Source: JBBDYH01 sp040901795
GTDB lineage: Bacteria > Planctomycetota > Planctomycetia > Pirellulales > JALHPA01
Direction: 5' to 3'
DNA length: 22,739 nt
Assembly: GCA_040901795.1 (NCBI GenBank)
Contig: JBBDYH010000092.1
Location: 1 to 22,739, forward strand
Positions 21,758-22,739 of this stretch are shown piece after piece (within the stretch, counting starts at the first letter, position 1; the number at the start of each line of letters is the position of its first letter). The position numbers and the translations under genes are program-made. Under the pieces are notes generated by a model, which saw only the letters and a list, made by a program, of their open reading frames with translations, did no database searches and was not told the DNA's origin.

Positions 21758-22657
21758 ATGTATCACGTGCACGTGCTGGGATGCGCAAGCGCGTTGTTCG
21801 ATAATCTTTGCTCGTGGCGGAATCGCCTGGCGACTTTCGAACAATCTCCGCTCGACTGCCTGCCGTCGGCCATCGAGCGGATCCGCTCCGCGCGGCCCGA
21901 GTGGGTTGTCTATTGCGGGCAGGCAGCCGCGTCGAGCTGGGATGAACCGATGCGCGCGCACGCCATAAACCGCAGCGACGAAGCGAGCCTGGTGGCGCAG
22001 CTCGCGCAGCTTGTCACCGAGGCGGGCGCTCGGCTGGCCGTCATTTCGAGCGATCGCGTGTTTGCCGGACCTCGGATGTTTCATGACGAGAGCGAGCCGG
22101 TCGGCGACGCCCCCCATGCTGATCTTCTGCATTCGATTGAGCAAGCGGCCCGCGCCGTCGACACCGCCACGCAGCGCGCGTTGATCGTCCGCACCAACAC
22201 GTTTGGCTGGACCCTTGGAGGCGACAGCTTCGCCGAACGCATTTGGCGCGCCTTGGAATACGGCCAATCGATCGAACTAAGCGCTACGGCTTTTGCCACG
22301 CCGATCTTGGCCAGCGACCTGGCGGAATTGCTGCTGCGTTGCTTTCGTGCGCGACTAAGCGGAGTCGTGCATATCGGCGGCGCCGAGCGAACCAACCCCA
22401 TTCGCTTCGGGCAGGAGCTCGCCGTGGCGGCTGGTTTCGATCCACAACTGGTTAAAGCGAGAGGCGTTGAACCGGATGACGACAACGCCCTCCTGTCTCA
22501 GGAAACCTCGCTCGGCAGTCGGTTGGTGCGGCGTGAGCTCGACGTCTCGCTGCCCCTCTTGCGCGAAAGCGTCGCCAGGTTCGCCGATCAGGCGACCAAC
22601 GGCTATCGCCATCAACTCCAGAGCATACCCGAACGCACTCTGGTGCGCGCCGCGTGA
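21758..22657 (+). CDS. RmlD-like (dTDP-4-dehydrorhamnose reductase family) protein with lost active site
   Basis: A 299-residue protein of the extended SDR fold, RmlD branch. Recognisable parts: an N-terminal Rossmann strand (VHVLGCASALF, 4-14), PEWVVYCGQAAASSWD (47-62), AINRSDEASLVAQLAQLVTEAG (69-90), ISSDRVFAG (96-104) and LIVRTNTFGW (142-151). The glycine-rich G-x-x-G-x-x-G loop keeps one Gly (G8). The usual STDYVFDG has become SSDRVFAG. The catalytic Y-x-x-x-K falls at L123 and I127 in the stretch PHADLLHSIEQAAR, so Tyr and Lys are both gone. Reductase activity is therefore unlikely. I chose the ATG at 21758, after GCGAGG and a fitting promoter; a frame open from 21425 runs through the repeat and is rejected. 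Confidence 0.82.
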   Translation: MYHVHVLGCASALFDNLCSWRNRLATFEQSPLDCLPSAIERIRSARPEWVVYCGQAAASSWDEPMRAHAINRSDEASLVAQLAQLVTEAGARLAVISSDRVFAGPRMFHDESEPVGDAPHADLLHSIEQAARAVDTATQRALIVRTNTFGWTLGGDSFAERIWRALEYGQSIELSATAFATPILASDLAELLLRCFRARLSGVVHIGGAERTNPIRFGQELAVAAGFDPQLVKARGVEPDDDNALLSQETSLGSRLVRRELDVSLPLLRESVARFADQATNGYRHQLQSIPERTLVRAA

Positions 22658-22668
22658 CTGGGGTGGCA

Positions 22669-22693
22669 CTGACAAGCTGCCGCAGCTTGTCAG
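22669..22693. terminator. Perfect hairpin after the RmlD-like gene
   Basis: CTGACAAGCTG (22669-22679) and CAGCTTGTCAG (22683-22693) form an 11-bp perfect stem with a CCG loop, 12 bases after the stop codon. The position suits a transcript end, but there is no T tract, and the GGGTGGCACTGACAAGC context looks like a dispersed repeat. Confidence 0.5.
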
Positions 22694-22739
22694 ATGCTAT
22701 GTCTATGTGATCGCCGCCTGGGTACGCTTGCGGGAAGTT

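Noticed and set aside
1..22739. CRISPR array, rRNA or tRNA genes, complete insertion sequence, prophage
   Set aside because: No regularly spaced direct repeats, no recognisable RNA gene and no transposase or phage gene were seen.

Overview
The window looks like chromosomal DNA of a planctomycete, most likely Pirellulales or a close relative. It is GC-rich. It carries families typical of that group: an ECF sigma factor next to a kinase with a zinc-finger-like N-terminus, a conserved HNH protein beginning VLVLNR, a secreted protein opening with an LEER-type motif, and many short palindromic repeats between genes. This placement is inferred from gene content; no rRNA or tRNA gene was seen.

Left part (1-6800): a small CxxC protein (-), an HNH nuclease (+), a 7Fe-8S ferredoxin (-) with a good sigma70-type promoter, a full-length single-chain pyruvate carboxylase (+) and a D-2-hydroxyacid dehydrogenase (+). 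Middle (6800-16600): a secreted TPR protein (+), a translationally coupled family-5 uracil-DNA glycosylase and TVP38-type membrane protein (-), a TIGR01777 epimerase (+), a retropepsin-like aspartic protease (-), an ECF sigma factor followed by a transmembrane Ser/Thr kinase (-), and a mosaic secreted protein (+). Right part (16600-22739): a divergent Nramp-like transporter (-), about 0.9 kb of decaying small genes including a truncated PIN toxin with its putative antitoxin, a small lipoprotein (-), and three neighbouring genes of sugar-nucleotide-enzyme ancestry: HAD (-), cytidylyltransferase-like (-) and RmlD-like (+).

Most interesting points. (1) The last three genes each appear to have lost the hallmark catalytic residues of their family, which suggests a set of pseudoenzymes or enzymes with changed chemistry. 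(2) A family of small hairpin repeats, two of them arranged as inverted doublets like REPINs, keeps its stem by paired base changes; one copy supplies the C-terminal codons of the uracil-DNA glycosylase gene. (3) Several genes start directly behind repeat hairpins and have no visible Shine-Dalgarno sequence. (4) The Nramp-like transporter lacks the usual DPGN and MPHN motifs. All family assignments are by eye, without database searches.
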